Shown here in pieces: positions 1-8,733 of a stretch of 64,000 nucleotides of DNA; position 1 is the first letter of the stretch; each line of letters opens with the position of its first letter. The notes below the pieces were generated by a model, which was given only the letters and a program-made list of their open reading frames with translations, made no database searches and had not been told where the DNA came from. Both the position numbers and the translations under genes were made by a program. The DNA comes from Bradyrhizobium barranii subsp. apii (GTDB taxonomy: Bacteria > Pseudomonadota > Alphaproteobacteria > Rhizobiales > Xanthobacteraceae). The stretch spans positions 7,810,501 to 7,874,500 of the forward strand of contig NZ_CP096255.1 in NCBI RefSeq assembly GCF_011516635.5, read 5' to 3'.

Positions 1-762
1 GGCACGCCGGTCTATATCGTGCACACGAGCTGCCGCGAAGCGCATGAGGCGATTGCCCGCGCACGGGCTGCTGGGAAACGCGTCTATGGCGAGCCGCTGA
101 TCCAGCATCTGCTGCTGGATGCCGGCGAGTACCAGAACAGGGATTGGGATCATTCCGCGCAGCGCGTGATGTCGCCGCCGTTCCGCGACAGATCGCATCA
201 GGACAGTCTTTGGGCCGGCCTGCAATCAGGCTCGCTCCAGGTAGTCGCCACCGACCATTGCGCCTTCACCACGGAGCAGAAGCGGTTCGGGCTCGGCGAT
301 TTCAGGAAGATCCCGAACGGCACCGGCGGCCTCGAAGATCGGCTCGCACTGTTGTGGACCGCGGGCGTCGCCACGGGACGGCTTACGAAGGAAGAATTCG
401 TCGCGGTGACCTCGGCGAACATCGCGCGCATCCTCAACATCTACCCGCGCAAGGGCGCCGTCGCCGTCGGTTCGGATGCCGATGTCGTGGTGTGGGACCC
501 CAGGGCGAGCAAGACCATCAGCGCGAAGCGGCAGATGAGCCGGATCGATTACAACGTGTTCGAAGGCTTTGCCTGCACCGGCGGACCCGCCGCGACGCTC
601 TCGCGTGGCCGCGTCGTCTGGAAGGCTGGCGATCTGCGCGCCGAGGCCGGCGACGGCCACTACATCGAACGTCCGGCGTTCTCGCCGGTGCACGTCGCCA
701 ACTCGACGTGGAAGCAACTGACCGCCCCGCGCGCGGTCACACGCGGAGCGGTCACGCCGTAG
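1..762 (+). CDS. Dihydropyrimidinase / D-hydantoinase, C-terminal part (5' end outside window)
   Basis: The frame is open from base 1 and ends at a TAG, so only about the last 253 residues are present. Dihydropyrimidinase is a cytosolic zinc amidohydrolase that opens dihydropyrimidine or hydantoin rings in reductive pyrimidine breakdown. The visible part carries VATDHCAF, holding the conserved metal-binding/catalytic Asp of the cyclic amidohydrolase superfamily, followed by the family pattern IPNGTGGLEDR. The usual C-terminal segment (SANIARILNIYPRKG, then GSDADVVVWDP) is also present. The zinc-binding N-terminal half lies upstream of the window. An allantoinase or another hydantoinase is less likely given these motifs. 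Confidence 0.88.
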   Translation, partial: GTPVYIVHTSCREAHEAIARARAAGKRVYGEPLIQHLLLDAGEYQNRDWDHSAQRVMSPPFRDRSHQDSLWAGLQSGSLQVVATDHCAFTTEQKRFGLGDFRKIPNGTGGLEDRLALLWTAGVATGRLTKEEFVAVTSANIARILNIYPRKGAVAVGSDADVVVWDPRASKTISAKRQMSRIDYNVFEGFACTGGPAATLSRGRVVWKAGDLRAEAGDGHYIERPAFSPVHVANSTWKQLTAPRAVTRGAVTP

Positions 763-769
763 GGTTACC

Positions 770-1519
770 TCAAACCTGCGTAATACCGCCATCGGCCGCG
801 AGATCGATGCCCGTGCTGTAGCTGCTGTCGTCCGAGGCCAGAAATAAAATGGCGGAGGCCATTTCCTCCGGGCGACCAATCCGACCTAGCGGGGTAATCG
901 AAGCGAAGAACGCGCGGGCACCTTCGGCCTCCTCAGAGGTCTTGAACTGGCCGTCGATGATCGGCGTATCGATGGCGCCCGGTGACAACGTGTTCACGCG
1001 GATGCCGCGATCCTTCAGCTCCATCGCCCAGGTCCGTGAGAATGAGCGCAGCGCGGCCTTAGTCGCGGCGTAGGTGCCGTGCTCGGGAAGGCCTTTCAGG
1101 TGCAGGCCAGACGACACCAGCACGATCGAGCCACCCTTGCGCATCAGCGGCAGCGCCTTCTGTACCGTGAAATAGGCACCACGCGCATTGATACCGAATG
1201 TCGTGTCGAAATGCGCCGGAGTAACGTCCACCGTGAGCTTGCGCTCGACGAACGCGGCACTGGCGACGATGATATCGAGCGCACCCTTTTCATCCTTCAC
1301 CCGGGCGTAGAGCAGGTCGAGATCGTCAAGATTGGCGACGTCGGCCTGGATCGCGGAGACATTGCGCCCGATCTCGGCCTTGGCCTTGTCGAGCTCGCCC
1401 TGACGCCGTCCAACGATGAAAACATAAGCGCCTTCGGTCACAAAGGTCTTCGCTGCAGCGAGACCGATACCACTGGAGCCGCCAGTGATGATGGCAATCT
1501 TTCCTTCGAGCTTTGACAT
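770..1519 (-). CDS. SDR family NAD(P)-dependent oxidoreductase
   Basis: Predicted 249-residue classical short-chain dehydrogenase/reductase. The Rossmann motif TGGSSGIG lies near residue 12, and the catalytic YAATK (Tyr-x-x-x-Lys) follows a conserved Ser (VLVSSG). The C-terminus DGGITQV is typical of the family. The ATG at 1519 is chosen because MSKLEGKIAIITGG is the normal start of these proteins; the frame stays open further upstream without homology. The substrate cannot be told from sequence. It lies convergent to the hydantoinase end (7 bp gap) and about 100 bp downstream of the peroxiredoxin-like gene on the same strand, so the two may be co-transcribed. Confidence 0.9.
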   Translation of the reverse strand: MSKLEGKIAIITGGSSGIGLAAAKTFVTEGAYVFIVGRRQGELDKAKAEIGRNVSAIQADVANLDDLDLLYARVKDEKGALDIIVASAAFVERKLTVDVTPAHFDTTFGINARGAYFTVQKALPLMRKGGSIVLVSSGLHLKGLPEHGTYAATKAALRSFSRTWAMELKDRGIRVNTLSPGAIDTPIIDGQFKTSEEAEGARAFFASITPLGRIGRPEEMASAILFLASDDSSYSTGIDLAADGGITQV

Positions 1520-1623
1520 GACACCGTCCTTTGGTTTGGGCGTGCGCGGGCGTTCGGCACGCGCACGCCGTTGACCATTTGAGGGAGAGAGATTGGCCGG
1601 CCCGTGAGCCGGCCGGTTCTTGA

Positions 1624-2313
1624 TCAGGCCGCCTTGCCGGCCCGCAACCGGTCGAGCACCGGCAACAGTTCGGACGGATCGGGGCGATGCGTGTAGTCCG
1701 GGTTCACCTCCGCATAGGCGATGATGCCGTCGCGGCCGATGACGTAGCGCGCGGGCATCGGCAGCACCCAGGCCGGATTGTCGTTGAACGTCGGCAGGTC
1801 GTTCTTGAAGGACTTGTAGAGCGCGACGAGGTCGGCCGGCAGCGCGAAGCGGATGCCGAAGGCGTCGGCGAGGCCGCTCGCGACGTCGCTCAGGATCGGG
1901 AACGACAGCTTGTTCTCGCGCTCCGACTTGCGGCTGTTCGGCGCGGTCTGCGGCGAGATCGCAACGAGGCTCGCACCGCGCGCGGCGATCTCCGGCAGCG
2001 CCTCCTGGAGCGCCTGGAGCTCGAGGTTGCAATACGGGCACCAGACGCCGCGATAGAACGACACGACCAGCGGTCCCTTCGCGAGCAGGTCGCGCGAGGC
2101 GACCTGCTTGCCGTCGGGATCCCTGAGGATGAATTCCGGCGCGGCGTCGCCGGCCTTCTTGGCGCGCTGCGCCTGGCCGCTCGCGATCAGTTCGGCGGTG
2201 GCGCGGTGCATGGTGTCGAGCGCCTCCTTGCTGGGCTTGAGCGGGAAGCGGCCACCTTCGAAGTCGGCTTTGAAGGCGTCGAGTTTGTCTTGCAGGGCCA
2301 TGGGTAGCTCCAT
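1624..2313 (-). CDS. Peroxiredoxin-like protein (AhpC/TSA, thioredoxin fold)
   Basis: 229 residues with a thioredoxin-fold AhpC/TSA domain from about residue 55. The active site GVWCPYCNLEL has a CxxC pair in place of the single peroxidatic Cys of typical two-Cys peroxiredoxins; this CPYC form is known in peroxiredoxin-like family proteins. An N-terminal helical segment of about 50 residues precedes the domain. It probably reduces peroxides or acts as a thiol oxidoreductase in the cytoplasm. ATG at 2313 is used; an internal ATG four codons in (MALQDKL) is equally possible. It is divergent from a LysR-type gene that may control it. Confidence 0.85.
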   Translation of the reverse strand: MELPMALQDKLDAFKADFEGGRFPLKPSKEALDTMHRATAELIASGQAQRAKKAGDAAPEFILRDPDGKQVASRDLLAKGPLVVSFYRGVWCPYCNLELQALQEALPEIAARGASLVAISPQTAPNSRKSERENKLSFPILSDVASGLADAFGIRFALPADLVALYKSFKNDLPTFNDNPAWVLPMPARYVIGRDGIIAYAEVNPDYTHRPDPSELLPVLDRLRAGKAA

Positions 2314-2398
2314 CTTTTGCTGTTGGCCCGCTCTATCTGGATCATTTGAGAATGAAGGGGTATACGGTCGATACGGACAACATTTATCCGGATTTCAA
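2314..2398. promoter_or_regulatory. Divergent control region between peroxiredoxin-like and LysR genes
   Basis: This 85-bp gap must hold both divergent promoters. It contains a 7-bp inverted repeat, CATTTGA (2343-2349) and TCAAATG (2395-2401), 45 bp apart, the second arm covering the lysR start codon. LysR regulators often bind such divergent regions. No clear -35/-10 pair was found. Confidence 0.3.
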
Positions 2399-3280
2399 AT
2401 GAGCGACCGGCTCCAGGAATTGGCCGTTTTCGTCCGTGCGGCCGAGAGCGGCAGCTTTTCGAAGGCGGCACGCGAGCTCGGCCTGTCGCAGCCCTCGGTG
2501 TCCCGCATCATCGGCGAGCTGGAGGCCCGGCTGGGCGTCAAGCTGCTGCTGCGAACCACGCGCAGCATCGCGGTCACGGACGCTGGCGCACTGTTCCTGA
2601 CGCGTGCGCGCGAAGTGCTGGCTGACATCGAGGACGCCGAGGACGCCGCGCGCGGCGTCGATTCCTTGCGTGGAACGCTGCGCATCACGATGCCGATCGT
2701 CTACGGCACGCGAAACATCATTCCGCGCCTGCCGAAATTCCTTAAGGCCCATCCGCTCTTGCGCGTCGAGCTGTCCGTCGCCGACGAACGGCAGAACCTC
2801 GTTGTGGAAGGCACCGACGTCGCCATTCGCCTCGGCCCCCTCGACGATTCCGGCTTCGGCGCACGCAAGCTTGCGACCGTGTCGCGCTTTCTCGTCGCCG
2901 CGCCATCCTATCTTGCCGAGCGCGGCACCCCGAAGACGCCGGCCGATCTCGCCTCGCACGACTGCATCTTCGGCCCCGGCCTGTTCGGCCGTACCACCTG
3001 GTCGTTCACCCGCAACGGCGCGGAGACCTCCGTCGATGTCCGCGGCCGCATCACCACCGATTCCGGTCCCGGCGTGTTCGCGAGCGTGCTGGCGGGGCTC
3101 GGCATCGCGATGACGTCGCCGGTGATGGCCGGCCCCGAGATCGAGGCGAGCGCATTGGTGCCGGTGTTGAAGAGCTACAAGCTTGCACCTGTCGATGTGT
3201 ACGCCGTGTTCCCGGCGGGTCCGCGCCCCTCGACCAAGGTGCGCACGCTGGTCGACTTCCTGGCGGAGGAGTTGAGATAG
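2399..3280 (+). CDS. LysR family transcriptional regulator
   Basis: 293 residues. The N-terminal winged helix-turn-helix (about residues 1-60) includes SFSKAARELGLSQPSVSRII and is followed by the periplasmic-binding-like effector domain. The start MSDRLQELAVFVRAAES is the normal length for this family. Divergent orientation towards the peroxiredoxin-like gene, 85 bp away, suggests that it controls that gene and possibly the SDR gene behind it. The effector is unknown. Confidence 0.92.
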   Translation: MSDRLQELAVFVRAAESGSFSKAARELGLSQPSVSRIIGELEARLGVKLLLRTTRSIAVTDAGALFLTRAREVLADIEDAEDAARGVDSLRGTLRITMPIVYGTRNIIPRLPKFLKAHPLLRVELSVADERQNLVVEGTDVAIRLGPLDDSGFGARKLATVSRFLVAAPSYLAERGTPKTPADLASHDCIFGPGLFGRTTWSFTRNGAETSVDVRGRITTDSGPGVFASVLAGLGIAMTSPVMAGPEIEASALVPVLKSYKLAPVDVYAVFPAGPRPSTKVRTLVDFLAEELR

Positions 3281-3363
3281 GCGCGGATGCGACGCCATGA
3301 AGCGCCGCTGATGGCATGCGCCTTGCCTCTTTACATTGCAGATCTCCCGCAAAAGAGGCACCG

Positions 3364-4986
3364 ATGAGTTCATCACCTTTCGACATCAGCCGCCGCGATT
3401 TGGTGCTCGGCGGCCTTGGCGCGGCCGGACTGACGGCGATCACGCCCTCCTTCGCCAGGGCGCAGGGGCGTGCCGAGACGCTGCTGGTGGTGCAGGAGCT
3501 TGGGCCGAACTCGCTCGACATGCAGGGCGTCGGCTCCAACCAGACCGTGAACGGCCTGTCCTGGAACTGCTACGACCGCCTGCTGACCTACGCCTCCAAG
3601 ACGTTGCCCGACGGGACCGCGTCCTATGATCGCGAGAAGCTCGCGCCCGAACTCGCCGAGAGCTGGGAGGTCGCCGCCGACGGCATGTCCTGCACCTTCA
3701 AGCTTCGCAAGGACGCGAAATTCCACGACGGCACGCCTGTTACCGCCAAGGACGTCAAATGGTCGTTCGACCGCGCCGTGAAGGTCGGCGGCTTTCCGAC
3801 CTTCCAGATGTCGGCGGGTTCGCTGGAGAAGCCCGAGCAGTTCGTGGTGGTCGACGATCACACCTTCCGCATCGACTATGTCCGCAAGGACAAGATGCTG
3901 CTGTTCAACGTCGCCGTCGTCGTGCCCTTCATCATCAATTCCGAGCTCGCGAAGAAGAACGCGATGGCGGAAGATCCCTGGGCGCTGGCCTGGCTCCGGA
4001 CCAACGAGGCCGGTGGCGGCCCCTACAGGATCGAAAGCTGGAAGCCAGGAAGCGAGACGGTGCTGGCCCGCTACGACGACTGGAAGAGCGGACCGCTGCC
4101 CAAGATCAGGCGCGTGATCGCGCGCGACGTCCCCTCCGCCGGCACGCGCCGCGCGATGCTGGAACGGGGCGATGCGGATATTTCCAGCGGCTTTGCACCG
4201 CGCGATTTCGAGCAGATCATTCGGGAGGGCAAGGTCAAGGTATCAGGCGTGCCGATCCCGAATGCGCTCTGGTACATCGCACTCAACACAGCGAAGCCGC
4301 CGTTCGACAATGTGAAGCTACGGCAGGCCATCGCGTGGGCGATGCCGTATGAGCAGATCCAGAGCAGCGCGTTCTTCGGCCGCGCCGTTCCTATGTATGG
4401 CGGAGCGGCGGACGTCTCAAAACCGGTGTGGCCACAGCCCTCTCCCTATGTCACCGATCTCGACAAGGCCAAGGCGCTGATGAAGGAAGCAGGCTTTGAG
4501 TCCGGCCTGGAGACGACCCTGTCGCTCGACACGGGCACTGCGACCGTCGGCGAGCCGACGGTCATCCTGATCCAGGAAAGTCTCGCCAAGATCGGCATCA
4601 AGGTGTCGATTGAAAAAATCCCCGGCGCGAACTGGCGCACGACGCTGAACAAGAAGGAGCTGCCGCTCGCGCTCAACCGCTTCAGCGGTTGGCTCGATTA
4701 TCCCGAGTACTATTTCTACTGGAATTTCCACGGCAACAATTCGATCTTCAACATCTCGTCATACCAGAACAAGGCGATGGACGCGCTGATCGACAAGGCG
4801 CGCTTCACGGCGGATGCGGCGGAATACGACCGGTGCGTGAAGGATTTCATCGCGCTCTGCATGCGCGACGTTCCCGTCATTCCGCTCAACCAGCCGATCC
4901 ACGACGTCGCAATGCAGAAGGCCATCACCGGCTACGAGTTCTGGTTTCACCGCGAGCCGGACTACCGCCAGTTCGCGAAGGGCTGA
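3364..4986 (+). CDS. ABC transporter substrate-binding protein, family 5 (peptide/nickel type), Tat-exported
   Basis: 540 residues. The N-terminus has a twin-arginine signal (ISRRDLVLGG, hydrophobic core, ARAQG cleavage region), so it should be exported folded to the periplasm. The rest matches the SBP_bac_5 family of oligopeptide/dipeptide-binding proteins: LAESWEVAADGMSCTFKLRKD, then FHDGTPVTAKDVKWSFDRA, then ...RQAIAWAMP. No permease or ATPase genes lie beside it, so it must work with a transporter encoded elsewhere or outside the window. Its last 25 bp overlap the convergent GH3 gene. The ligand is not predictable. Confidence 0.9.
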   Translation: MSSSPFDISRRDLVLGGLGAAGLTAITPSFARAQGRAETLLVVQELGPNSLDMQGVGSNQTVNGLSWNCYDRLLTYASKTLPDGTASYDREKLAPELAESWEVAADGMSCTFKLRKDAKFHDGTPVTAKDVKWSFDRAVKVGGFPTFQMSAGSLEKPEQFVVVDDHTFRIDYVRKDKMLLFNVAVVVPFIINSELAKKNAMAEDPWALAWLRTNEAGGGPYRIESWKPGSETVLARYDDWKSGPLPKIRRVIARDVPSAGTRRAMLERGDADISSGFAPRDFEQIIREGKVKVSGVPIPNALWYIALNTAKPPFDNVKLRQAIAWAMPYEQIQSSAFFGRAVPMYGGAADVSKPVWPQPSPYVTDLDKAKALMKEAGFESGLETTLSLDTGTATVGEPTVILIQESLAKIGIKVSIEKIPGANWRTTLNKKELPLALNRFSGWLDYPEYYFYWNFHGNNSIFNISSYQNKAMDALIDKARFTADAAEYDRCVKDFIALCMRDVPVIPLNQPIHDVAMQKAITGYEFWFHREPDYRQFAKG

Positions 4987-6326
4987 TGCCGCTCGACAAC
5001 GCGGACGACGTTTGAGGCGGCTCGCGCCCGCTCGGTCGGGAAGCCCTGCGCCAACCGTGCCGCGCTGGTGCGCAGCATCGCGGCGTCGAGCTTGCCCTGC
5101 CGCGCCCCATCCAGCGCGCAGGCGAAGACCCGGTAGAATTGCGCGCCGTCATAGGCAACCAGCAGCAGATCGACGCCGGCGTTGATCGCCTCGACCACGG
5201 CTTTGCAGACGTCGTGCTGGTAGATCGCACCCATCACGAGGTCGTCGGTCATCACCATGCCCTGGTAACCCCACTTGTCGCGGATGATGCCATCAATAAC
5301 GCGTTTCGAATGCGAGGCGGCGCGATCGGGATCGACGGTCGTGAGCGTCACGTGCCCAACCATGAGCGCGCTGCGCGAATGCGACAACACCTCGCGGAAC
5401 GGCAGCCAGTCGGTGGCTTCGAGCTCTTTTACCGGCGTATCGAGCTTGGCGCTGAAATGATGCGTGTCGGCGCGGACGCGGCCGATGCCGGGAAAATGCT
5501 TCAGCGTAGCGCCGACACCTGACTCTTCCAGCCCGCGCACATAGGCGCTCGCGATCGTGCTGACGACGGCAGGATCGGTCGCAATCGCGCGCTGGCCGAT
5601 CAGCGTGTGAAAATCGAGGCGATTGCGCCGGACCGGCGGCTTGAGGTCGAGCACCGGCGCGAGGTTGAGGTTGACGCCGAGCCCGGCGAGCTCGCGGCCG
5701 TGGATGCGGCCGAACTCTTCGGCCTTGGCCTGTTGTTCGTCGGGAGCGAGCCCGCTGAGCGTCGCCAGCGCCGGTAGCTTCGTCAGCGGCGGCGCGAGAT
5801 GTCCGACGATGCCGCCCTCCTGGTCTGCCGCAACGACCAGCGGCGGCAGGCCGGCGGCGCGCCGCTTGCCCTGGAGCGCCGCGATCTCGGTGCGCAACGT
5901 CTCGACGGTCCGGCCGCGGATGTTGCGCCGGGTCACGTAGACGCCGCCGATCAAGCCCTGCTCGGCAAGGCGCGCAACCTCGGGAAAGGAGGAATAGCCA
6001 ACCATGAAGTGAGGTCCGAGCTGACGCGCCTCGGTGGCGCTCGCGGCAAGCACGTCGTGCTTGCGCAGCTCGAACTTCAGATGCGCCGCCGACATCAGGA
6101 CCGGCGGCAGGCACCAGAGCACGACGAGCAGCTTGCCCGCGACGGTACGCCAACGCCCTCTGCGGAGCAGGAGGATGACGATCGCGAGGCTTGCTACGAC
6201 AAGCGCGAGGTTTCCCGCGCCGCGCAGCGGGACCAGATAGGGATCGTTCTTGTTGGCGGCCGCGAATGCGACGAGAGGCGCGGCCAGCCAGAGCAGGACG
6301 AGACCGATACGACCGAGGAATTGCAT
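4962..6326 (-). CDS. Glycoside hydrolase family 3 protein, membrane-anchored (NagZ-like)
   Basis: 454 residues. The first 100 residues contain about three hydrophobic segments, so the enzyme is probably held in the inner membrane. The GH3 catalytic domain follows: ADQEGGIVGHLAPP, then KHFPGIGRVRADTHH (substrate-binding and acid/base histidine region) and VMTDDLVMGAI with the nucleophile Asp. This is the NagZ-like beta-N-acetylhexosaminidase layout, which cleaves GlcNAc from peptidoglycan fragments. NagZ normally is cytosolic and has KHFPGHG; here the second His is Ile and membrane segments are added, so substrate and side of the membrane are uncertain. It ends inside the convergent solute-binding gene. 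Confidence 0.82.
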   Translation of the reverse strand: MQFLGRIGLVLLWLAAPLVAFAAANKNDPYLVPLRGAGNLALVVASLAIVILLLRRGRWRTVAGKLLVVLWCLPPVLMSAAHLKFELRKHDVLAASATEARQLGPHFMVGYSSFPEVARLAEQGLIGGVYVTRRNIRGRTVETLRTEIAALQGKRRAAGLPPLVVAADQEGGIVGHLAPPLTKLPALATLSGLAPDEQQAKAEEFGRIHGRELAGLGVNLNLAPVLDLKPPVRRNRLDFHTLIGQRAIATDPAVVSTIASAYVRGLEESGVGATLKHFPGIGRVRADTHHFSAKLDTPVKELEATDWLPFREVLSHSRSALMVGHVTLTTVDPDRAASHSKRVIDGIIRDKWGYQGMVMTDDLVMGAIYQHDVCKAVVEAINAGVDLLLVAYDGAQFYRVFACALDGARQGKLDAAMLRTSAARLAQGFPTERARAASNVVRVVERHQPFANWR

Positions 6327-6515
6327 GATGCGTCACACGCTATGAGTGGCGAATGCTTCGCACCTATCAAAGCGAATCACGCTGTGCGAGAGGCGAACGC
6401 GCGCCTGCACGAAAACTGCAAAAGACTCCTGAAACCGTGCAGACGATGGTCCCGCCTTCTGCACAAGCGCCGTTCAGACTTCGTGATGCCACCCATCACG
6501 AAAGGTCATTTGGAC

Positions 6516-8012
6516 ATGACGAGCCTGGCTTCGACGATAGCAGCGGAAATCCAGCCGATCAGGCATTCCTCGATCCCGGCCAAGGTCGGCCTCGCGCTGG
6601 TGCTGGCCGCGCTCGCCGACTGGCTGTTCTACGGCCCGCGGATCGGGCTGTCGCTGACGCTCTTTGCGGTCGCGATGGCCTGCGTGTCGGTGCTCTTCAA
6701 TCATGCGGCCCTGGATCTGCGGCGCGCCATGATCGGCACGGCCGTTCTCGTCGCCGGCCTCGTTCCGGCCGTCGAGGAGCTGAACATGCTGTCCTTCCTG
6801 ATCCTCACCATGGCGCTGGCCATTGCGCTTCTGATCGCGACCAATCCGGAAACGACCGGGTTCGCTGAGCGAGCCCGCGCGCTTCGCAACTTTGTCCTGT
6901 TCGGGCCCTTCAGGTTCTTCCTCGAGGCGCTCCAGATCTTCAACATGTCGGCGTTCACCCGCGGCCTCGCGCTCTGGCTGATGCCTGCCGTGCTGAGCAC
7001 CGTCTTCATCGCGCTGTTCGCTGCGGCCAATCCGGTGATCGAGCAATGGGTGTCCCTGCTCAATCCGAAACTCATCCTCGAATATATCAGCATCCCGCGC
7101 CTGCTGTTCTGGGCCATGATGCTGGCGCTGGTTTGGCCGTTCATCCATGTGCGCTGGCGGCGCAGGACGATTGTCACCACCGCCGTTGCCGACGGCCCCG
7201 TGCCGCCCCCGCTCCCGCCCTTGGTCTCGGCCGAATTTCTGAACCCCTCCACCATTCTGCGTTCGCTGATCCTGTTCAACCTGCTGTTCGCGGCGCAGTC
7301 CATCCTCGACGGCATCTATCTCTGGGGCCATGTGGCGCTGCCCGACAATTTGACCTATGCGGCCTACGCCCATCGCGGCGCCTATCCGCTGAGCGTGACC
7401 GCGCTGCTCGCCGCTGCCTTCGTGCTGGTCGCGATGCGCCCGGGCGGGGCGGCCGAGAAATCGAAGGTGATCCGGCCGCTGGTCTATCTCTGGGTCGGGC
7501 AGAACGTGCTGCTCGTCGCATCCTCCATCCTCCGCCTCGATCTCTACGTCGATATCTACATGCTGACCTATTGGCGCATCGCGGCCTTCATCTGGATGGG
7601 GCTGGTGGCGCTCGGGCTGGTCCTGATCGTGGCGCGCATCGCGCTCAACCGGTCCAACCAGTGGCTCGTCGGTGCCAATCTGATCGCGCTGACGATCGTG
7701 CTCTATAGCTGCTCGCTCGTGAACTTCGATGCGTTCATTGCCGACTACAATGTCGCCCACAGCCGGGAAGCATCGGGCAAGGGCGTGCTGATCGACATCA
7801 ACTATCTCCTGACGCTCGGGCCGCAGGCGCTGCCTGCCATCGACAAGGCCATCTTGCTCCGGCCCGGCGCCCCCGAGAGCTGCCTTGTGTCGCGCCGCGA
7901 CCGCCTTGTAGAACAGCAGCGCCAGGATCTGGCCTGGCGGAGCTGGGGCTTTCGGAGCTGGCGGCTCCAGCGCAGGCTGGACGCACAGGCGAAGGATCAG
8001 CAGGCAGGCTGA
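6516..8012 (+). CDS. DUF4173/DUF4153-type polytopic membrane protein
   Basis: About 498 residues with roughly ten to twelve hydrophobic segments. The C-terminal part resembles DUF4173 proteins (LTYAAYAHRGAYPLSVTALL, then DLYVDIYMLTYWR). Function is unknown for the family. The ATG at 6516 follows AAAGG at 6501-6505; an in-frame ATG at 6486 would add ten residues. It ends 16 bp before the response regulator, so it is probably the first gene of a three-gene operon with the two-component pair and may be sensed by or regulate that system. That link is inferred from gene order only. Confidence 0.82.
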   Translation: MTSLASTIAAEIQPIRHSSIPAKVGLALVLAALADWLFYGPRIGLSLTLFAVAMACVSVLFNHAALDLRRAMIGTAVLVAGLVPAVEELNMLSFLILTMALAIALLIATNPETTGFAERARALRNFVLFGPFRFFLEALQIFNMSAFTRGLALWLMPAVLSTVFIALFAAANPVIEQWVSLLNPKLILEYISIPRLLFWAMMLALVWPFIHVRWRRRTIVTTAVADGPVPPPLPPLVSAEFLNPSTILRSLILFNLLFAAQSILDGIYLWGHVALPDNLTYAAYAHRGAYPLSVTALLAAAFVLVAMRPGGAAEKSKVIRPLVYLWVGQNVLLVASSILRLDLYVDIYMLTYWRIAAFIWMGLVALGLVLIVARIALNRSNQWLVGANLIALTIVLYSCSLVNFDAFIADYNVAHSREASGKGVLIDINYLLTLGPQALPAIDKAILLRPGAPESCLVSRRDRLVEQQRQDLAWRSWGFRSWRLQRRLDAQAKDQQAG

Positions 8013-8028
8013 GGAAGCGGAGAGGTTC

Positions 8029-8733
8029 TTGGCGCATCGCATTCTCATCGTCGACGACGAGGGCCACATCCGCGAGGTCATCCGCGTCGCCCTGAAGAAG
8101 GCCGGCATGGACGTCATCGAGGCGCGCGACGGCAAGGAGGCACTCGCCCGCTTTGCCGCCGACAAGCCCGACCTGATCGTGCTTGACATCGGCATGCCCG
8201 AGTTCGACGGCCTCGACGTCTGCCGCGAGATCCGCAAGACCTCCGACGTGCCGATCCTGTTCCTGTCGGCGCGCGACGAGGAGATCGACCGCATCCTCGG
8301 CCTCGAGATCGGCGGCGACGATTACGTGACGAAGCCGTTCAGCCCGCGCGAGCTGGTGGCGCGGGTCAACGTCATCCTGCGCCGCCTCAGCCCGCGCAAT
8401 GGCGAGGCCAAGGCCGGGCCGGGCGCGCTGTCGCAAGGCGGCCTCCTGATCGATCCCGAGCAGCATGTCGCATCCTTTGCCGGCACGCCGCTGAAGCTGA
8501 CCGCGATCGAGTTCGGCATTTTGCGCGCTTTCCTGACCCGGCCGACCTCGGTGTTCAACCGCGAGCAGCTGATGCGGGCGGCCTATCAGCTCAACATCCA
8601 GGTCTCCGATCGCACCATCGACAGCCACATCCGCAACATCCGCGCCAAGCTCGCGGCGCACAATTGCGAGAACGTGATCGAGACCATCCACGGTGTCGGC
8701 TTCAAGCTCGGCCGCTGCGAGAAAGAGGCATGA
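8029..8733 (+). CDS. OmpR-family two-component response regulator
   Basis: 234 residues, starting at a TTG (8029) preceded by the purine-rich GGAAGCGGAGAGG. The receiver domain has the acidic pair D9/D10, the phospho-acceptor D53 (IVLDIG) and K102 (TKPFSPREL). The C-terminal OmpR/PhoB winged helix includes EFGILRAFLTRPTSVFNREQ and SDRTIDSHIRNIRAKL. It resembles CreB-like regulators. The stop overlaps the ATG of the kinase gene (ATGA), indicating translational coupling. Because the partner kinase appears defective, this regulator may be driven by another kinase or small phosphodonors. Confidence 0.93.
   Translation: MAHRILIVDDEGHIREVIRVALKKAGMDVIEARDGKEALARFAADKPDLIVLDIGMPEFDGLDVCREIRKTSDVPILFLSARDEEIDRILGLEIGGDDYVTKPFSPRELVARVNVILRRLSPRNGEAKAGPGALSQGGLLIDPEQHVASFAGTPLKLTAIEFGILRAFLTRPTSVFNREQLMRAAYQLNIQVSDRTIDSHIRNIRAKLAAHNCENVIETIHGVGFKLGRCEKEA

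Noticed and set aside
6474..8294. 606-codon minus-strand frame opposite the DUF4173 and response-regulator genes
   Set aside because: Covers two real plus-strand genes; translation is rich in Arg, His, Gln and Asp without structure.
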